From Secundilactobacillus pentosiphilus (GTDB taxonomy: Bacteria; Bacillota; Bacilli; Lactobacillales; Lactobacillaceae): a stretch of 64,000 nucleotides of DNA. Where the stretch lies: positions 1-64,000 of the forward strand of contig NZ_BCMI01000003.1 of assembly GCF_002217985.1 (NCBI RefSeq). The letters run 5' to 3'. Positions 51,097 to 61,196 of the stretch are shown here, one piece after another (the stretch's first letter is position 1; each line of letters starts with the position of its first letter). Below the pieces are notes generated by a model. It ran no database searches and had not been told where the DNA came from. It saw only the letters and a program-made list of their open reading frames with translations. Both the position numbers and the translations under genes were made by a program.

Positions 51097-52074
51097 TTGA
51101 AAAAGATTTTTAAAATTGTAAAAAAGTTTTATAATGATGCGAAAAACTTTTCGTTGGAGTTAGCAATACTTCATTTTAAGGAAACATTGTCAAGATATAC
51201 TTGGTATACAATGCCTCCTAAAGCATATTTAAGAAAAGATGAAATTGTTCTCGAATTTCTAAAAAGAAATTATGGAGAAGTTCAAGTAGATGATTCAATT
51301 AGTATTCAAACGTCATCTCCAAATATTTGGGTATTTTGGTACCAAGGTGAAAAGCAGATGCCAGATTTAGTTCGTGCAACTTATTCAAGTGTAAAAAAGC
51401 ATTCGAATGGGCATAAAGTAATACTGATAACAAAAGATAATATTGAAACTTATACACATTTTCCGGAACTTTTGAAGAATAAGGTTAAAGAGGGATCTAT
51501 TTCGATTGCCCAGTACAGTGATATAATCCGAGCTACCTTGTTATCTACTTATGGTGGGTTATGGTTAGATGCAACAGTTTTCGTGAAGAAAGATATCCCA
51601 GAAGATATTTTTAGGAAAAATATCTTTACAATTAAAAACAATCCAAATAAAGAAGATGCTCTATTTTATATTAGTGTTGCACATCTAAGATGGACCACTT
51701 ATGTGCTTGGTGGTGTGGCTAATCACCCCTTATTTAATTATATGAAAACTGTTTTAATCGAATATAATTGTCGTGAAAAGAGTTTGATTGATTATTTGTT
51801 GGTTGATTATACGATTGAGCTTGCCATGGAGAAGTCATCTAAGATAAAAAAAGACATTGATAATATTCCTATTAGCAATACTAACAAGGAAGAATTAGTT
51901 AATTGTCTATTTGCAAAGTTTCCCGATAAGAAAACTAAATCTATATTAGAGAGCAATACGATTTTTTTTAAATTATCTTATAAAATTAATGTTAATGTAA
52001 AAAAATGGGAAAACACAAATTATGATTTATTGATTAATCATAAAATTTTGGAGAAATACGAGGTTGAGGATTAA
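51097..52074 (+). CDS. Capsular polysaccharide synthesis glycosyltransferase (GT32-like)
   Basis: The 325-aa product belongs to the capsular polysaccharide synthesis protein family, related to GT32. Evidence is the segment PNIWVFWYQGEKQMPDLVRA, then QYSDIIRATLLSTYGGLWLD, the latter holding the metal-binding acidic residue typical of DxD enzymes. It is cytoplasmic or membrane-associated and would add a sugar to the lipid-linked repeat unit. I choose TTG 51097, with GAGGA seven bases upstream, over ATG 51079. The next gene starts 2 nt after its stop. It is strongly A/T-rich. Confidence 0.85.
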   Translation: MKKIFKIVKKFYNDAKNFSLELAILHFKETLSRYTWYTMPPKAYLRKDEIVLEFLKRNYGEVQVDDSISIQTSSPNIWVFWYQGEKQMPDLVRATYSSVKKHSNGHKVILITKDNIETYTHFPELLKNKVKEGSISIAQYSDIIRATLLSTYGGLWLDATVFVKKDIPEDIFRKNIFTIKNNPNKEDALFYISVAHLRWTTYVLGGVANHPLFNYMKTVLIEYNCREKSLIDYLLVDYTIELAMEKSSKIKKDIDNIPISNTNKEELVNCLFAKFPDKKTKSILESNTIFFKLSYKINVNVKKWENTNYDLLINHKILEKYEVED

Positions 52075-52076
52075 AC

Positions 52077-53135
52077 ATGAAAATCACTTTTATTTTACCA
52101 GGATTTTCAAGATTTCCAGTTGGAGGATTTAAAATTGTCTATGAGTATGCAAATTATTTGGTTGCCCACGGGCAAGATGTTCAAATAATACACGCAATGT
52201 TTTTGCCAACTCAACCATCGCCAAAATTGATTGATTTTTCAAAATACAAGTTGAAGCAAAATTTGTTGCGTCTAAATATTATAAAACCTTGGTTTAAATT
52301 GGACGGACGAGTTCAAGTTATCAACAAGGGAAAAATTAGAGTTAACGATATTCCCAAAGCAGATCGCGTTATTGCGACTGCATGGGAGACTGCAGAATTT
52401 GTGGACAAGCTTCCAGAGAAATGTGGAATTAAATACTACTTTATTCAACACTATGAAATTTGGGGTGGGAAAAAGCGGGTAGACAAAACCTGGAAACTAC
52501 CTTTGAAAAAGATTGTAATTGCGACCTGGCTGAAAGATATAGCAACTGGATTTGGTGAAAAAGCGTATTTAGTGCCAAATTTTGTGGAACATAAAAATTT
52601 CTATGTAACAAAAAAGATAGAGCCAAGAAATCAAGTTATATCAATGCTTTATAGTGAACATGAAGTCAAGGGATCATCGGATGGATTTAAGGCATTGAAA
52701 TTAGCAAAAGAAAAATATCCAGATTTGAAGATTGAAATTTTTGGGGTTTTTGAAAAACCTAAGGATTTACCGGTGGGTGCTACATATTACCGAAATCCTA
52801 GTCGTCGTCAATTAAATGAAATATACAATGAGTCAGCTATATATTTGTTTCCAAGTCTTTCAGAAGGTTGGGGATTAACCGCGACAGAAGCTATGGCTTG
52901 TGGTGCGGCTCTGTGTTCGACTGATAATGGTGGAGTTAATGATTTTGGAATTAATGGGAAGTCGGCATTGATTTCTCCGGTCAGTGATCCAGTCTCATTA
53001 TTTAATCATATTGATATGCTTTTGTCAGACAAGCATTTACGAATTAAGATAGCGAAAAAAGGTGTAGAAATTACTGATAAACTGACTTTAGAAAATTCAG
53101 GAAAATCCCTTATGAGAGCCTTAGACATTTTATAG
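52077..53135 (+). CDS. Glycosyltransferase family 4 (GT-B fold)
   Basis: The 352-aa product opens MKITFILPGFSRFPVGGFKI and has the donor-binding region PSLSEGWGLTATEAMACG with the Ex7E-type acidic pair, plus GGVNDFG downstream. This marks a retaining GT4 enzyme, one of two in the cluster. Its sugar cannot be assigned. It lies 2 nt after the upstream gene, so translation is coupled. Confidence 0.9.
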   Translation: MKITFILPGFSRFPVGGFKIVYEYANYLVAHGQDVQIIHAMFLPTQPSPKLIDFSKYKLKQNLLRLNIIKPWFKLDGRVQVINKGKIRVNDIPKADRVIATAWETAEFVDKLPEKCGIKYYFIQHYEIWGGKKRVDKTWKLPLKKIVIATWLKDIATGFGEKAYLVPNFVEHKNFYVTKKIEPRNQVISMLYSEHEVKGSSDGFKALKLAKEKYPDLKIEIFGVFEKPKDLPVGATYYRNPSRRQLNEIYNESAIYLFPSLSEGWGLTATEAMACGAALCSTDNGGVNDFGINGKSALISPVSDPVSLFNHIDMLLSDKHLRIKIAKKGVEITDKLTLENSGKSLMRALDIL

Positions 53136-53155
53136 AAAGGGATTTAAGTATAAAT

Positions 53156-54586
53156 ATGAAACTTATACGCAATTACTTATACAATGCAAGTTATCAAATT
53201 CTTATTTTATTAACACCGTTAATTACTGTACCGTATGTTGCTCGGGTTTTAGGCCCAAGTGGAGTGGGAATTTATTCCTATACAAACTCTATAATTACGT
53301 ATTTTGTGTTGCTTGGAACTATTGGGATAACGATTTATGGGAATCAACAAATTGCTTATCATCGAGATGAGTTGTATGATCGGTCAAAGACTTTCTGGGA
53401 AATAGAAATCTTACAAATTATAAATGTATTTTCAGTGTTCTTTTTCTTTGGTATTTTTCTCTTAATTGATCATCGGTACCGATTATTTATGATATTTCAG
53501 TCTTTGCAATTGTTAGCGGGAGCTTTTGATATTTCATGGTTCTTTATGGGTATTGAGGATTTTAAAAAAACGGTTTTTCGAAATACTTTAGTAAAATTAG
53601 GTACACTGGTTTTAATTTTTATTTTCATAAAAAATAAAAGCGATTTAGGACTCTATATATTTATATTAGCGGCTTCTCAATTGTTTGGTAACTTTACCTT
53701 GTGGCCGTATTTAAAAGCAAATATTGTCAAAGTAAAGCTGACAGAATTAAAGATTTGGCGTCATTACTTACCAGCTTTAATGTTATTTATCCCACAAGCT
53801 GCAAACTTAGTTTACCAGCAAGTTAATAAAACTATGCTTGGTAATTTGGACTCGGTTAGTTCCGTTGCATATTTTGATTATGCAGATAAATTAATTAAGA
53901 CAGTTTTGGCTGTGGTAACAGCTACCGGTGTAGTAATGTTACCTCATATGGCAAATCTATTTGTTCAAAACAAGATTGAAAAAATAAAAAAATACTTATA
54001 TAAATCATTTCAATTTGTCAATTTAATAGCTATACCGCTAGCTTTTGGAATAGCTAGCATTGCAAAAACATTGGCTCCTTTGTATTTCGGTTCTAAATTT
54101 ATGGTTTCTGGCACATTACTAATAATTGAGGCCCCAGTTGTTGTTATTATTGGTTGGAGTAATGTAATTGGCCAGCAATATATGATGCCGACTAAACAAG
54201 TGCCCTCTTATACTAAATCGATTGTTTGTGGAGCTATTGTAAACATTATTTTAAATATTCCCTTAATTGAGTTGTTCGGGGTTATTGGGGCGCCAGTAGC
54301 GACGCTAGCTGCTGAATTAACAGTCACAATATATCAATTAGTATGTGTTCGTAATCAATTGATACTTAAGTCCCTCTTTACTGATTTTTGGAAATATTTT
54401 TCTTCGGGTCTTGTAATGTTTGTGGTGGTTTACTATTTAAATAGTAAAATGCAGATGGGAATTATGAGCTTATTGATTCAAATTGGGGTGGGTGGATTAA
54501 TTTATTTAAGTTGTTTATTATTGATACAGCCTATCTTAGTGGTTCAAGCAGAAAAGATGATTATTGGTAGAATCAAAGGAAATTAA
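53156..54586 (+). CDS. wzx: Polysaccharide flippase (Wzx)
   Basis: The 476-aa membrane protein has about 12-14 hydrophobic helices and the PST/MATE-like start NASYQILILLTPLITVPYVARVLG followed by SGVGIYSYTNSI, which mark Wzx flippases. It moves lipid-linked repeat units across the membrane. AAAGGG precedes the ATG. Its presence with a polymerase defines a Wzx/Wzy-dependent pathway. (Segments quoted as family signatures.). Confidence 0.93.
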   Translation: MKLIRNYLYNASYQILILLTPLITVPYVARVLGPSGVGIYSYTNSIITYFVLLGTIGITIYGNQQIAYHRDELYDRSKTFWEIEILQIINVFSVFFFFGIFLLIDHRYRLFMIFQSLQLLAGAFDISWFFMGIEDFKKTVFRNTLVKLGTLVLIFIFIKNKSDLGLYIFILAASQLFGNFTLWPYLKANIVKVKLTELKIWRHYLPALMLFIPQAANLVYQQVNKTMLGNLDSVSSVAYFDYADKLIKTVLAVVTATGVVMLPHMANLFVQNKIEKIKKYLYKSFQFVNLIAIPLAFGIASIAKTLAPLYFGSKFMVSGTLLIIEAPVVVIIGWSNVIGQQYMMPTKQVPSYTKSIVCGAIVNIILNIPLIELFGVIGAPVATLAAELTVTIYQLVCVRNQLILKSLFTDFWKYFSSGLVMFVVVYYLNSKMQMGIMSLLIQIGVGGLIYLSCLLLIQPILVVQAEKMIIGRIKGN

Positions 54587-54606
54587 TAGATCATGGGGAG
54601 AAAAAA

Positions 54607-55383
54607 TTGAAGGTAAAAATTCTAGTAGCAAGTCATAAAAAGGCGCCTATGCCAAAAGATAAAAAACTCTATTTACCTGTGCAAGTTGGAAGTATCATGC
54701 ACCCGGAATTAAAGCTGTCGTATCAAAGAGATGATGATGGAGAAAATATTTCTTCAAAGAATAGTTCCTATAATGAATTAACGGCAATTTATTGGGCATG
54801 GAAAAATTTGGATGCTGATGCAATTGGTTTAGTTCATTATCGACGACTTTTAAGCCTTAACCATAGAAAAAACTTTTCGGATATATTAAATTATGAGGAA
54901 ACAGAAGAACTTTTAAATAAATTTGACATTATTTTACCGAAAAAAAGGAAATATTATATTGAGAGTAATTACTCTCATTATGTACATGCTCATCACCGAG
55001 AACCCTTAGATAAATGCCGAGAAATAATTAAAAAGTTCTATCCAAATTATTTAGACGCATTTGATGAAGTAATGCAAAGGACGTCAGCACATATGTTCAA
55101 TATTTTTGTTATGAAAAGATCGTGTTTCAATGAATATTGTGAGTGGATGTTTGATGTATTAAATAGGTTAGATAAAGTCATTGATACTAGCAAATATGAT
55201 GCATATGAAGCGCGAGTATTGGGGTTTGTTAGCGAATTATTATTAGATGTTTGGATTCTAAATCATAATTATTCTTATACTGAAGTAAATTGCCTTTTTA
55301 TGGAGAAACAAAATTGGTTGAAGAAAGGCGGAAAATTTCTGTTTCGAAAGTTTAGAGGGTACAAGGAGTTAAATCGTGAATGA
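54607..55383 (+). CDS. DUF4422 putative glycosyltransferase
   Basis: The 258-aa product fits the DUF4422 family common in EPS clusters, with KILVASHKKAPMP at the start, then ELTAIYWAWKNLDADAIGLV and HYRRLLSL. Family members are thought to be glycosyltransferases, and some act as galactofuranosyl- or galactosyltransferases, but the specificity here is unknown. The start is TTG after GGGGAGAAA. It overlaps the next gene by 8 nt. Confidence 0.82.
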   Translation: MKVKILVASHKKAPMPKDKKLYLPVQVGSIMHPELKLSYQRDDDGENISSKNSSYNELTAIYWAWKNLDADAIGLVHYRRLLSLNHRKNFSDILNYEETEELLNKFDIILPKKRKYYIESNYSHYVHAHHREPLDKCREIIKKFYPNYLDAFDEVMQRTSAHMFNIFVMKRSCFNEYCEWMFDVLNRLDKVIDTSKYDAYEARVLGFVSELLLDVWILNHNYSYTEVNCLFMEKQNWLKKGGKFLFRKFRGYKELNRE

Positions 55384-56374
55384 GAGAATTGATTGGGTTG
55401 ATGTTGCTAAGGGTTTGGGAATACTTTTGGTGATTTATGGTCACGCTATAGGTGGCATAATGAATTCAAGCGGTGTACAAATATCCAGAGCTTTATATGA
55501 TACTTATAATGTTATCTATGGGTTCCATATGCCTCTCTTCTTTTTCCTATCTGGACTGTTTGCTTCAAAATGGGTTCAGAGAGAATGGCATTTAGCCTTT
55601 AAGCAAAAGGCTCTAACCCTTGTAATCCCATATTTCATTTGGACATTTATAACTGGGACAGTTATGGCAATAAGTAAACGTTTTACTAATTCAGGGCTAG
55701 GGTTTAGAAATGTTTTATGGTCGCCAATTGCCCCCTTTTCTGAATATTGGTTTCTTTACGTTTTATTTTTTAGCTTTGTGATTTATTACTTTGGTATTCG
55801 AATAATCGGAAAATCTGGTTTGTTCTCTTTGGCGATTGTTTTGTTTTTTCTAAGACCGTTTATTTATCATTTTTGGATTTTCGATGCTTTTTCTCTAGAT
55901 TTTTTATTTTTTATGGTTGGAACTGCAATATTGCAGAGAAAGAGTTTGAAAAGATTTTTACTTGTTAGTAAAGTAAAATTCTTTTGTAGTATACTAATAT
56001 TTATATTTGTTAATATTATTTACGTCAAAGTCTTGAGCTTTGACAACTATCTATTTGGTTCATATTTTAAAATTTTTACGATATCCGTGGGAATCTTGTT
56101 TGCAATTTATTTATCACAATTCATAGTGAAAAGTCGGTGGTTGAATAATGCAGTTTCTTATTTAGGGAGATGTTCAATGGCAATTTATGTAATGCATTTA
56201 ATTCCAATCGCAGGTTCACGAATAGTAGCTATTAAGTTTTTGAAGGTAAGCAATACTTTCGGCTTATCTATTATAATCAGTATTATTGCGTTAGTAACTT
56301 GTTTAGTTGGATACATTATTTTAAATAAAACTTGGCTTGGACGTCTTTCATTTGGTCAAATTAAAAAAATATAG
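55376..56374 (+). CDS. Membrane acyltransferase family 3
   Basis: The 332-aa product has about ten membrane helices and the acyltransferase-3 opening RIDWVDVAKGLGILLVIYGH, whose histidine is the likely catalytic residue, then FHMPLFFFLSGLF. Such enzymes add O-acetyl or similar groups to surface sugars. The start is GTG 55376, overlapping the previous gene by 8 nt, with ACAAGGAG upstream. It predicts an acetylated polysaccharide. Confidence 0.9.
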   Translation: MNERIDWVDVAKGLGILLVIYGHAIGGIMNSSGVQISRALYDTYNVIYGFHMPLFFFLSGLFASKWVQREWHLAFKQKALTLVIPYFIWTFITGTVMAISKRFTNSGLGFRNVLWSPIAPFSEYWFLYVLFFSFVIYYFGIRIIGKSGLFSLAIVLFFLRPFIYHFWIFDAFSLDFLFFMVGTAILQRKSLKRFLLVSKVKFFCSILIFIFVNIIYVKVLSFDNYLFGSYFKIFTISVGILFAIYLSQFIVKSRWLNNAVSYLGRCSMAIYVMHLIPIAGSRIVAIKFLKVSNTFGLSIIISIIALVTCLVGYIILNKTWLGRLSFGQIKKI

Positions 56375-56386
56375 GATGGTTATAAA

Positions 56387-57064
56387 ATGAAATCAAATTA
56401 TTCTTTTTTACCTTTTGTAACAGTATTATGGAAACGATTAATATGGATAGTGTTGTTTGCGATAATTGGTGGGGTTGTTGGATTCTTTGTCGCTAAGTCG
56501 ACTTTTGTACCCCAATATACTGCTTCGTCGACGGTAGAGGTTACTCGAAAAAAAGGAATTACAGAGAGTAATCTGGATCGTTATAACACAGATGTGAATA
56601 GAATTGGCACTGTACAAAGCGAAATTGCTGATTTTGGGACATATGAGAAGGCTAATCAGTTGATGCAAAAGCAATACAATGTCAGCGTTCCCGCAAAAAC
56701 AATTCAAAAGCATGCTGTTGTTTTGACTAAACCCTCAAGCACTATCTTGGCTGTAAGTATGACATCTCCGAGTTCTGAGAAAGCAGTACTCACTGTTAAT
56801 TCTATAATTCAAGCCTATAAAATTAAGTATGCAAAAAATGATAAGCGTTTGGTTGTACGACAATTGTCAAAAGCAACAAAATTAAATACGACGGTCACAC
56901 AAGCTCCATATAGTCAAGATATAAAAAATGGTGCTATTATTGGTGCCGTTCTTACTTATTTAATTTGCTTGATAGCATATTTCTTAAGGAAGAAGAGAGT
57001 TGATCAGTATACAAACAAACATGCCGATAGGGATAGTAGCAGCCGTGGTAATATTAAAATCTAG
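56387..57064 (+). CDS. Wzz/CapA-type chain-length protein
   Basis: The 225-aa product has two membrane helices (about 16-34 and 181-200) flanking an outer domain, with the N-terminal helix followed by FVPQYTASSTVEVTRK. This is the polysaccharide co-polymerase layout of Wzz/Wzd proteins. In Gram-positive clusters it normally works with a Wze tyrosine kinase, encoded next to it; no such gene is seen here, and the next gene is a glycosyltransferase. The start is ATG after AGGATGG. Its position mid-cluster, not after the LCP gene, is unusual. Confidence 0.88.
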   Translation: MKSNYSFLPFVTVLWKRLIWIVLFAIIGGVVGFFVAKSTFVPQYTASSTVEVTRKKGITESNLDRYNTDVNRIGTVQSEIADFGTYEKANQLMQKQYNVSVPAKTIQKHAVVLTKPSSTILAVSMTSPSSEKAVLTVNSIIQAYKIKYAKNDKRLVVRQLSKATKLNTTVTQAPYSQDIKNGAIIGAVLTYLICLIAYFLRKKRVDQYTNKHADRDSSSRGNIKI

Positions 57065-57073
57065 GAGGCTACT

Positions 57074-58207
57074 ATGCAAGTTTTAGAGGTTGGTGACTTT
57101 CTTAAAGCTAGCGGAATGACAAAGTATATTTTTAATGTAATTGGTCAAATCAATAGATCAGAAATGCATATTGATGTACTTGCCATATCTGGCTCCGATG
57201 AATGTAAAAAAATCGTACGGGGAAAAAACTGGGGATTTTTTAAAGTATCGGCAGTGAATAAACATCCATTGAAAAATTTCTTTCAAAGCTTTTTATTTTT
57301 TAAAGAGAACGCTAAAAATTATGACGTGATTCATTTTCATGAAACAGCCATGTGGAACTTCTGGCCAGTTTTATTTGCTCACTTTTTTGGAGCAAAACAT
57401 ATTGTGTTAAATTCACATAATACGTATTTTGCAACTAACGGAAATAAAATAGTGCTTAAGGTGCTTGAATATTTGCACATTTTTGGAAAGCATTTAATTA
57501 ATCGTTTTTTGGAAAAAAAGATTGCTGTTTCAATGGAAGCAGCGAAATGGATGTTTACAAAGAAAACAATTCGTAATAAGGATTATATTATTATTCCCAA
57601 TGCAATTAAATTAACTTCATTTGATTTTGATAAACAAATTAGGGCGAAAAAGCGCTATAGATTAGGAATTAGTGACGATGTTACTTTATATGGTAATGTT
57701 GGAATCTTAAACAAAAGGAAAAATCAGACACGTTTAATCGAAATTTTCAGTCAAATATTAAAAAGCGATCGTAATTCTTTACTATTAATTATTGGAGAAG
57801 GCCCCGCAAGAAATAAATTAGAAAAACAAATTAATTGTTTAGGCTTAGAAAATTCGGTCATGTTGTTGGGAAATCAAGATAATGTAAATGATTTTTATCA
57901 AGCTATGGACGTTCTAATTATGCCATCCTTACACGAAGGGCTGAGTACAGTTTTACTTGAAGCTCAAGTATCTGGAGTGAAGATTTTTCCGTCATCCGAA
58001 ATACCTTTGGGAGATTATATGAAGGATATTGTTTTCCCCATTTCCTTGGAAAAATCTGATGTGTTTTGGAGCAAATACATTCTGAATCATTTATATGGAA
58101 CGCGTGTATCGCATCTATCCTTCATGAAGGACAGAGGCTATGATTTAAAATCAGCTAGTGAGCGAACTTATGAAGCATATTTGGAGGTAACAAATTTTGA
58201 AGAATAA
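57074..58207 (+). CDS. Glycosyltransferase family 4
   Basis: The 377-aa product opens MQVLEVGDFLKASGMTKYI and has the DVIHFHETAMWNF acceptor-domain segment, LLIIGEGPARNKLEKQI, and MPSLHEGLSTVLLEAQVSG, in which the acidic pair binds the donor nucleotide sugar. This is an EpsF-like GT4. CTAGGAGG precedes the ATG. It overlaps the next gene by 11 nt. Confidence 0.92.
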   Translation: MQVLEVGDFLKASGMTKYIFNVIGQINRSEMHIDVLAISGSDECKKIVRGKNWGFFKVSAVNKHPLKNFFQSFLFFKENAKNYDVIHFHETAMWNFWPVLFAHFFGAKHIVLNSHNTYFATNGNKIVLKVLEYLHIFGKHLINRFLEKKIAVSMEAAKWMFTKKTIRNKDYIIIPNAIKLTSFDFDKQIRAKKRYRLGISDDVTLYGNVGILNKRKNQTRLIEIFSQILKSDRNSLLLIIGEGPARNKLEKQINCLGLENSVMLLGNQDNVNDFYQAMDVLIMPSLHEGLSTVLLEAQVSGVKIFPSSEIPLGDYMKDIVFPISLEKSDVFWSKYILNHLYGTRVSHLSFMKDRGYDLKSASERTYEAYLEVTNFEE

Positions 58208-59126
58208 CATAACGATTGCAATTTTGTTATCAACATATAATGGTGCTGATTATCTTGGTGAACAAGTTGATTCTATAATCTCACAGTCATTTTGTAATTG
58301 GGATTTATATATTCGTGACGATGGTTCACAGGATAGCACAATTAAAATTATACAAGATTACTGTTCAAAGGATGATAGGATTCATTTTATCAATGAGGGG
58401 CATGTAGAAAATCTTGGGGTAAAAGGTTCCTTTATTAAGCTACTTTCGTTTGCACACGCTGACTTCTACATGTTTTGCGATCAAGATGATGTTTGGCTTC
58501 CCAATAAAATAGAAGATACATTGAGTATAATGGCAAAAGATCAAAAATTACCGCAACTTGTTTTTACCGATTTAAAAGTTGTTGACCAAGATTTGAAAAT
58601 TATAGAATCCTCCGCATTAGAAAATATCGATGTAAATAAGTGGATTGATTTTAATCACTTAGTATTTGATAACGTAGTAACAGGTTGTACAGTAATGATT
58701 AATGAAAAATTAAAGCAGAAATCTTTACCAACTGATAATAACAAAATTGTTATGCACGATTGGTGGTTTGCACTTATTGCTGCTGGGGCAGGTTATATTA
58801 GTTACTTAGCGGAGCCAACGATTTTATATCGACAACATGGAAATAATCAAGTAGGGATAAACTTTACAATGTTTTCTAAGTTAAAAAAGCTTTTTAATTT
58901 TGGTGAATTTGCAGATAAAGTTAATCTTCAGCTGATTCAGGGAAGGTACGCTGTTAAACGTTCAAAGTATTATCCTAGTAAAACGGTTAACGATTTTTTG
59001 AAAATTAGTACCGAGACAAATTTTTTGAAAAAGATTTGGTTTATTTTGAAACATCGATATAAAAAACATACGTGGGCAGGAACAGTTGCGTTAAAACTTG
59101 CACTTCTTAAAAATCAGCAGTCATAG
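58197..59126 (+). CDS. Glycosyltransferase family 2 (rhamnosyltransferase-like)
   Basis: The 309-aa product has the GT-A fold: ILLSTYNGADYLGEQVDSII, RDDGSQDST, and FCDQDDVWLPNKI with the DxD-like metal site. The DQDDVW signature is typical of enzymes annotated as rhamnosyl- or galactosyltransferases; with rml genes nearby rhamnose is plausible. The start is TTG 58197 with GGAGGTAAC upstream. A/T-rich. Confidence 0.9.
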   Translation: MKNNITIAILLSTYNGADYLGEQVDSIISQSFCNWDLYIRDDGSQDSTIKIIQDYCSKDDRIHFINEGHVENLGVKGSFIKLLSFAHADFYMFCDQDDVWLPNKIEDTLSIMAKDQKLPQLVFTDLKVVDQDLKIIESSALENIDVNKWIDFNHLVFDNVVTGCTVMINEKLKQKSLPTDNNKIVMHDWWFALIAAGAGYISYLAEPTILYRQHGNNQVGINFTMFSKLKKLFNFGEFADKVNLQLIQGRYAVKRSKYYPSKTVNDFLKISTETNFLKKIWFILKHRYKKHTWAGTVALKLALLKNQQS

Positions 59127-59137
59127 GAGGCCTAATA

Positions 59138-60310
59138 GTGAGTATCAAATTATTGCAAATAGCTTCTCGGATAAAGAGTAACGAGATACGGGAGAAAATT
59201 TTATTTACACTTTATGCTGTATACGAAATTGATTACTACTTTTTTGGTGTAAGTCGAATAAATAGTCTGTTTGATACCAGCAGAATTACGTTTATGGTAA
59301 ATCTATTAGTAATGATTGGTCTATCATTATTTGTGTTAGTTAATCATTACACGCTACCAGAAATAGTAATAATAGGTTTTGGTGTGTTACTCGGTCTTTA
59401 TGCTTTTGTAATTGTTAAACTGAATGTGTTATTGATCTCTGTTCTTTTCATGAGTGCTGCAAAAAAAGTTAAATTAAATTGGTTTATTAGAAGAGACTTT
59501 ATTCTGAGAACTACCTTACTTATTAGTATTATTTTTGCAAATAGGATTGGCTGGATACCAAGTGTCGTTGGTTTACGAGAAGGAACTTTTACTTTTGTTC
59601 GGGATAGTTTAGGATTTGGCCAATTTAATATTACAGGCGCATTGATCATGATTTGTATTTTAGAGTACATCTATTTGAATTTCGGTAAGCTTACAGCATT
59701 TGCTTACGAATCAATTCTTATCTTGGTATTTTTAACACTCGTTACTACTAATTCTCGAGGTTCTATGTTAGCAGTACTGTTGTATGTGTTGTTTTCTTGG
59801 ATTTATCAAAATCATCCAGAAGCAATGGGACAGTTTGTGAAAAGAAATGGTGAATTGGTAAAGTATCAGTTTGGTATTTTTTCTATTTTTTCAATTGCTA
59901 TTGTTACATGGTTTGACTACAACAGTAGTTTTTGGAAAACGTTGAATAATTTGGTATCAGATCGGATTAATATCCTTAATCAATATTATCTCAAGTTTGG
60001 GATTCATTTACTTCCTCAAAAAGTCGGTGATTATCGTTCTGCTGGTGCGATTGTGATGGATAATGTTTATGCGACCTTGGCCATTCAATATGGGCTTCTA
60101 ATTCTTTTAATTTTTGTTATAGTTTATTATGTGTTAGCAAAACGAGCCTTTCAAGCCAAAAATATAGGCTTTGTCCTAATGTTGGTTGTGCTTATGGTTT
60201 TTGGATTGATTGAATCAACTTTTTTCATTATTGGGATTAACTTTACTATAATGATGGTTTTTGCTAATGTTGAAACTGAAAACGATTCTAAATTAGGAAG
60301 TGTAAGTTAA
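59138..60310 (+). CDS. wzy: Putative polysaccharide polymerase (Wzy)
   Basis: The 390-aa product has about ten to twelve hydrophobic helices and no similarity I can name beyond O-antigen-ligase-like elements such as [16 protein letters not shown]. Wzy proteins are defined by topology and context rather than motifs. It is the only such protein in a cluster with a flippase, so the assignment is by exclusion. It would join repeat units on the outer face. GTG after AGGAGGC starts it, and its stop overlaps rmlA. Confidence 0.82.
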   Translation: MSIKLLQIASRIKSNEIREKILFTLYAVYEIDYYFFGVSRINSLFDTSRITFMVNLLVMIGLSLFVLVNHYTLPEIVIIGFGVLLGLYAFVIVKLNVLLISVLFMSAAKKVKLNWFIRRDFILRTTLLISIIFANRIGWIPSVVGLREGTFTFVRDSLGFGQFNITGALIMICILEYIYLNFGKLTAFAYESILILVFLTLVTTNSRGSMLAVLLYVLFSWIYQNHPEAMGQFVKRNGELVKYQFGIFSIFSIAIVTWFDYNSSFWKTLNNLVSDRINILNQYYLKFGIHLLPQKVGDYRSAGAIVMDNVYATLAIQYGLLILLIFVIVYYVLAKRAFQAKNIGFVLMLVVLMVFGLIESTFFIIGINFTIMMVFANVETENDSKLGSVS

Positions 60311-61182
60311 TGAAGGGAATTATTTTAGCAGGGGGTTCAGGTACTCGTCTTTACCCAATTACTCGAGTTGTTTCAAAACAGCTTTTGCCTGTGTACGATA
60401 AACCAATGATATATTATCCACTTTCCACTTTGATGCTTGCAGGTATTAGGGATATTTTAATAATTTCTACGCCACAAGATGAAGGGCGTTTTGAACAACT
60501 TCTTGGAGATGGAACGCAGCTTGGAATAAATATAGAGTATGCTATTCAAAAAAAGCCAAATGGTTTAGCTGAGGCATTTATAGTTGCTGAAGATTTCATA
60601 GGAAATGACTCAGTTTGTCTAATTTTAGGTGATAATATTTTTTATGGAAATGGATTATCAAAGTTGGTTCAAAGAACTGCACTTTTAAAAAGTGGTGCAG
60701 TAGTATTTGGTTATCGAGTTAATGATCCAGGCAGATTTGGAGTTGTAAGTTTTAATAATCAGCATCAGGTTGAATATATTGAGGAAAAACCTGATCAACC
60801 CAAGAGTAATTATGCCATTACTGGATTATATTTTTATGACAACAGTGTTGTTTCAATTGCTAAGAATATTGAACCTTCAGAGCGTGGGGAACTCGAAATT
60901 ACTGATATTAATAACGAGTATTTAGAGAGTCGTTCTTTAACAGTTCAGTTGCTTGGACGGGGTTATGCGTGGTTAGACACAGGGACTCATGATTCGTTGC
61001 AGGATGCTTCCACATTTATTCAGACAATAGAAAAACGCCAAAATATTATTGTTTCAAGTATTGAGGAGGTTGCTTACCGAATGAATTATATTAGTGCTGA
61101 ACAACTTTTGAAATTAGCGAATTCTTTAAAGAAGACTAGGTATGGTCAATACTTAATAGAGATAGTCGCAGATGAATCTTAA
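60310..61182 (+). CDS. rmlA: Glucose-1-phosphate thymidylyltransferase
   Basis: RmlA makes dTDP-glucose, the first step toward dTDP-L-rhamnose. The 290-aa product has [52 protein letters not shown] and [13 protein letters not shown], all intact. It overlaps wzy by one base. Its base use is A/T-rich like the EPS block, unlike rmlC and rmlB, from which it is separated by the glycosidase gene. Confidence 0.96.
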   Translation: MKGIILAGGSGTRLYPITRVVSKQLLPVYDKPMIYYPLSTLMLAGIRDILIISTPQDEGRFEQLLGDGTQLGINIEYAIQKKPNGLAEAFIVAEDFIGNDSVCLILGDNIFYGNGLSKLVQRTALLKSGAVVFGYRVNDPGRFGVVSFNNQHQVEYIEEKPDQPKSNYAITGLYFYDNSVVSIAKNIEPSERGELEITDINNEYLESRSLTVQLLGRGYAWLDTGTHDSLQDASTFIQTIEKRQNIIVSSIEEVAYRMNYISAEQLLKLANSLKKTRYGQYLIEIVADES

Positions 61183-61196
61183 TGGACTGATATTTT